From: Halobacteriovoraceae bacterium
GTDB lineage: Bacteria; Bdellovibrionota; Bacteriovoracia; Bacteriovoracales; Bacteriovoracaceae
Length of the DNA stretch: 8,168 nt
Assembly: GCA_002718735.1 (NCBI GenBank)
Contig: PBFR01000002.1
Span: 1 to 8,168 of the forward strand
Direction: 5' to 3'
In this document: positions 6,025-8,168 of the stretch, piece by piece
Layout: each line of letters starts with the position of its first letter
Numbering within the stretch: the stretch's first letter is position 1
Position numbers and translations under genes: made by a program
The notes under the pieces: model-generated
What the model saw: the letters and a program-made list of their open reading frames with translations, nothing else
The model's database searches: none
What the model was told of the DNA's origin: nothing

Positions 6025-6543
6025 CCATTCGAAGAACTTACTCGCTCACATCCGCATGGCTCTTGCCGACTATCTCCGCCTACCGGGCGCCAGGAGATGA
6101 AGTGCGCGACAGTTGGCAAGATGCTCGCGAAGGCCCTTCCTGGCCGGGATATAAGGCATAGTTTTTTCGTGCCGATCCCAACCTCTTGTCCCGTGTCATG
6201 CGTTGGGTGGCGATGATTTTCGGCAACCTATTTCTATTGCCAGGCACGACCGGCGCAGGAAGCGAACTGGTTCTGGGCATCATGGCAGCGGTCAGATCAC
6301 ACCAGATCCGGCGAAGTCTTCCAGAGTCGCGGACCCAATCGATCAATGCTTGACGCACGCATCTGGCCGAGCACGGTACGATCGCCGTGACGAGCAAGAG
6401 CGGTATAAAAAGCTGTCTGAAATGATCGAAGACGAAATGATGGATACGCGTAGAGCGTCAAGGCATCCATCCTGGTCACCATTCAGCGAAGCACCGCACC
6501 GGCCTTCTGGGTCGCGTTCGCATAAGGCAAAGGGGCATGGGGG

Positions 6544-6576
6544 CGGTCGCCAGGTTCTCGGCGACCGGAGCCGGTC
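6544..6576. repeat. Two overlapping GC-rich inverted repeats
   Basis: CGGTCGCC (6544-6551) pairs with GGCGACCG (6560-6567) around an eight-base loop. The right arm overlaps a second dyad, GACCGG (6563-6568) with CCGGTC (6571-6576). Only one can form at a time, which would allow a switch between two structures. They lie about 135 bases upstream of the excisionase-like gene. Confidence 0.45.
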
Positions 6577-6674
6577 TCCGCGGGTTCTTTTGAGTACCGG
6601 TTTGTTGCCGCCCCCGCGTTTGCGACCACAGCTTTCGTACCGCATTTCTTTCCGTCTTTCTCTCCCCGGACCCA

Positions 6675-6703
6675 TCTCCTGTTCTCAAACCCCGAACAGG
6701 AGA
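6675..6703 (+). promoter_or_regulatory. Perfect inverted repeat sequestering the ribosome binding site of the excisionase-like gene
   Basis: TCTCCTGTTC (6675-6684) and GAACAGGAGA (6694-6703) are perfect 10-bp complements with a nine-base loop. The right arm contains the AGGAG ribosome binding site, seven bases before ATG 6710. In the mRNA the hairpin would hide the site and lower translation. In DNA the same symmetry could be an operator for the encoded helix-turn-helix protein. Both readings are inferences. Confidence 0.65.
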
Positions 6704-6709
6704 AACCCG

Positions 6710-6943
6710 ATGATCATGCCCCCCGATGAAACCCTCTCGGCCCGCGAGGCAGCTGAGCTGCTGCGCAAATCCGAACGACAGGTGCAGCGCTATCTGACGG
6801 CCGGCACACTGAATGGCGAGCGCAAGAATGGCCGCTGGCAGATCACGGCACTGGACGTTTGGAATTACCAGGGCATTGCCGAGGAAATGCAGGAAATCTG
6901 GGTCAAATACTGTGTTCAGATGGCGCAGAATGATGCTGCATAA
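6710..6943 (+). CDS. Small winged helix-turn-helix protein, excisionase (Xis)/MerR-like
   Basis: This 77-residue protein is essentially one DNA-binding domain. Residues 9-29 (LSAREAAELLRKSERQVQRYL) form the helix-turn-helix, with the LSAREAAELL opening common to excisionase-type and MerR-type folds. Residues 32-47 form the wing (GTLNGERKNGRWQITA), and Asp49-Trp51 starts the closing helix. A short helical, aromatic tail follows (to about 71). Proteins of this size often act as recombination directionality factors that bend DNA at attachment sites, or as small repressors. The start ATG 6710 is chosen for the AGGAG six bases or so upstream; ATG 6716 in the same frame is possible. An integrase-like frame begins 238 bases downstream, supporting an excisionase role. 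Translation is probably limited by the hairpin over its ribosome binding site. Confidence 0.75.
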   Translation: MIMPPDETLSAREAAELLRKSERQVQRYLTAGTLNGERKNGRWQITALDVWNYQGIAEEMQEIWVKYCVQMAQNDAA

Positions 6944-6983
6944 ATCTGTGTTTTTTCAATGCATTAGAAATCTCGGGGTATTT

Positions 6984-7018
6984 GGATGGTCTCCATTGTG
7001 TGGGAATGCAGACCACCC
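6984..7018. repeat. Inverted repeat with 11-bp arms and 7-base centre (candidate recombinase core site or operator)
   Basis: TGGTCTCCATT (6987-6997) and AATGCAGACCA (7005-7015) pair at ten of eleven positions around the centre GTGTGGG. Beyond a mismatch, GG (6984-6985) pairs with CC (7017-7018). Arms of about 11 bases around a 6-8-base centre are typical of tyrosine recombinase core sites. It could equally be a regulatory operator or the terminator region of the excisionase-like gene. Confidence 0.55.
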
Positions 7019-7026
7019 TGTAATCC

Positions 7027-7099
7027 CCGGTGACGGCGTATGTCGCCCCCCGTCTGGATATGTCGTCGTAGGGCAGGGGGTGTCTGCCCCCGTCGCCGG
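7027..7099. repeat. Long-range inverted repeat enclosing a smaller hairpin
   Basis: CCGGTGACG (7027-7035) pairs with CGTCGCCGG (7091-7099) over nine positions, one of them T-G. Inside lies GGGCAG (7071-7076) pairing with CTGCCC (7084-7089). Together they make a branched structure between the two larger symmetric sites of this spacer. Confidence 0.4.
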
Positions 7100-7101
7100 T
7101 C

Positions 7102-7155
7102 TGGGGGTGTTCTGAAAGCACGTTTGGTCTGGAACGCGCTTTCAGAACACCTCCA
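7102..7155. repeat. Strong inverted repeat with 14-bp perfect arms upstream of the integrase-like gene
   Basis: GGTGTTCTGAAAGC (7106-7119) and GCTTTCAGAACACC (7138-7151) are perfect complements. After one A/C mismatch, CGTT (7121-7124) pairs with AACG (7133-7136), leaving the eight-base centre TGGTCTGG. Outside, four more pairs (one G-T) extend the stem to 7102 and 7155. It ends 26 bases before the ATG at 7182. No T-run follows. Recombinase binding site, operator or leader hairpin are all possible. Confidence 0.75.
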
Positions 7156-7181
7156 TCCCAGTCGATATGAAAGGTAAGAAT

Positions 7182-8168
7182 ATGCGGGATAATACGCAAA
7201 CAACTGGCACCACCGCGGACGTGATTTCGGTCTTGCGGCTGACGCCGCTCAACACCGCCACTCGGACCACAACGATCAAATCGGTGCGCACGCTTCGGGA
7301 GGTCCTCTCGGGTGGGCCCGACATCCCGGCCGAGGAATTCTTCGCGGCGGTAGAATCCGAGCAACTCGAGGAGCTACGCGAACAGCTTGGCGATCATCAC
7401 AGTCAAATCCTCAGCGATGTGAAACGCGCAAAACGGGCCTGGGAAGACCCGTTCCGTCGGGGTCTGGTTTTGCGGTTACGGGGGCGGTTGCCGACCTTGC
7501 AGGATGCGATCGACGCCGCAGAAGCAGGCGGTTACTCCGAACAGGGCAAACGGACAGTTCAGTCTCTCCGCAAGCTGGCCGAAAGTCAGGCCACGTCACC
7601 CGCGGGCATCATCGCCACTGCGATCGTGGTGGAGCCCTTGTTGCGCCGACTGACACCGGAACACCTCGATGTGCATACATCCAAGTCCCTCAGTAACAAG
7701 CTTGCCCAGATCCGCGCTGCCGTGAGACTTGTGGATCCCAACGCCATCTCCGGCAAAGCAGCGGATATCAAGGCCCTGCCGAAAGTCTGGCGCGACATGC
7801 TCGAGAAGCTCGAACCGAATGTCCCGGCCTCCTGCAATGCAGAGATTGCCATCTTTCGTCGGCTGGCCGTTCGGGCCAACCGGGACGGCCTGTTGCCCGA
7901 AGAGGTGCAGGCCGGGTTCCTGGTGAACTTCGTAGAGCATGAGCTGGCCACCAAATCGGATAGCCACAAAGATAAACTGCGTCGTGCTGGACGTGTCTGG
8001 AATGAGGTCATTGCGTCAGAGGGTCTTTCAGCTGCGCATTTTGAGAACAGCGGCCCGCAAAATCGGCTGCCGGATGTTGCGTGGGAGGCGGTCCCGGAGA
8101 CCATCCGTACCCGCGTGGAGGCACTAATGGGCCGGATGGTGGCGCCGCAGGGGGATGAGGAATGGTCG
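7182..8168 (+). CDS. Probable N-terminal part of a site-specific integrase (tyrosine recombinase type), cut by the window end
   Basis: An uninterrupted 329-codon frame runs from ATG 7182 to the last base, so its stop lies outside. GAAAGG at 7169-7174, seven bases upstream, supports this start over the in-frame ATG 7167. The visible part begins MRDNTQTTGTTADVISVLRL and is helical and Arg-rich, without signal or membrane segments. Residues about 225-280 contain a core-binding-like pattern: a helix (AEIAIFRRLAVRANRDGLLP), a spacer (EEVQAGFLVNFVEHELA) and LRRAGRVWNEV with Trp273-Asn274, as seen before the catalytic domain in large alphaproteobacterial integrases. The catalytic R-H-R-Y residues would be downstream of the window, so the assignment is not proved here. 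The preceding excisionase-like gene and the symmetric sites between them support it. It would cut and join DNA at attachment sites of a mobile element. Confidence 0.6.
   Translation, partial: MRDNTQTTGTTADVISVLRLTPLNTATRTTTIKSVRTLREVLSGGPDIPAEEFFAAVESEQLEELREQLGDHHSQILSDVKRAKRAWEDPFRRGLVLRLRGRLPTLQDAIDAAEAGGYSEQGKRTVQSLRKLAESQATSPAGIIATAIVVEPLLRRLTPEHLDVHTSKSLSNKLAQIRAAVRLVDPNAISGKAADIKALPKVWRDMLEKLEPNVPASCNAEIAIFRRLAVRANRDGLLPEEVQAGFLVNFVEHELATKSDSHKDKLRRAGRVWNEVIASEGLSAAHFENSGPQNRLPDVAWEAVPETIRTRVEALMGRMVAPQGDEEWS

Larger units (their letters stand above)
6025..6709. other. Long region without a convincing gene
   Basis: About 685 bases lie between the terminator and the excisionase-like gene. 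Several open frames cross it on both strands, but their compositions are Arg/Ser/Pro-rich and none has a well-placed ribosome binding site. One short + frame (6198-6353, 51 codons) is open but unrecognised. Positions 6544-6576 hold two overlapping GC-rich dyads, 6630-6690 is strongly pyrimidine-rich, and 6675-6703 is a perfect inverted repeat over the next gene's ribosome binding site. The rest may be decayed mobile DNA; I see nothing else in it. Confidence 0.5.

Noticed and set aside
769..6133. CTCGCGAAGG at 769-778 and 6124-6133 as possible direct-repeat element ends
   Set aside because: Ten bases of match in GC-rich DNA is not strong evidence, and neither copy sits beside an integrase or a known target gene.
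6198..6353. 51-codon + frame containing PGTTGAGSE, reminiscent of an iron-type alcohol dehydrogenase motif
   Set aside because: The surrounding residues do not fit that family, no ribosome binding site is seen, and the resemblance is short enough to be chance.
6203..6709. In-frame upstream extension of the excisionase-like gene (start at 6203)
   Set aside because: The extra 169 residues are Arg/Ser/Pro/His-rich and unlike a protein domain, and the ATG at 6710 has a clear ribosome binding site.
7586..8104. 172-codon minus-strand frame opposite the integrase-like gene
   Set aside because: It is Ser/Arg/Ala-rich, as expected for a shadow of a GC-rich gene, and the + frame continues unbroken for 329 codons.

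Overview
The window is GC-rich (by eye in the high fifties) DNA of an alphaproteobacterial type, probably Rhodobacterales or a relative. That rests on the style of the hybrid histidine kinase, the GC-rich codon use, and the excisionase-like and integrase-like pair at the right end. No rRNA, tRNA, CRISPR array or complete insertion sequence was seen. The species cannot be named from the sequence.

Layout. (1) Positions 1-660 hold the 3' end of a hybrid sensor histidine kinase: the last ATPase motif and a C-terminal receiver domain. It looks like ordinary chromosomal sequence. (2) A 213-base spacer leads to a 747-residue P-loop protein at 874-3117. Its motif order matches a strongly diverged iron-sulfur helicase of the XPD/DinG type. 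(3) Positions 3118-3818 carry no + strand gene. They contain the start of a possible minus-strand gene (ATG at 3405, with a Shine-Dalgarno sequence) and a run of five stem-loops between 3449 and 3691. (4) Three small orphan genes follow on the + strand (3819-4385, 4561-5241, 5473-5919). Two encode very acidic proteins. Spacers of 175-231 bases separate them, so they are not a tight operon. (5) After the last one come a gapless palindrome, a short hairpin and a good rho-independent terminator (5930-6024), then about 690 bases with no convincing gene. (6) At the right end a 77-residue winged-helix, excisionase/MerR-like protein (6710-6943) has its ribosome binding site buried in a perfect inverted repeat. 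A 238-base spacer full of dyad symmetry follows. Then comes an open frame from 7182 running off the window end, probably the N-terminal part of a large tyrosine-recombinase-type integrase.

How the parts fit. This reads as the edge of a mobile or accessory island next to a chromosomal signalling gene: a helicase, orphan cargo genes, and an excisionase-integrase module. Two inverted repeats between the last two genes have the geometry of tyrosine recombinase core sites (arms with a 7- or 8-base centre), so they are candidate recombination or regulatory sites. No defence or conjugation system is recognised with certainty. The most unusual items are the diverged helicase with a DEKF box, the stem-loop array, the acidic orphan genes and the symmetric sites before the integrase.
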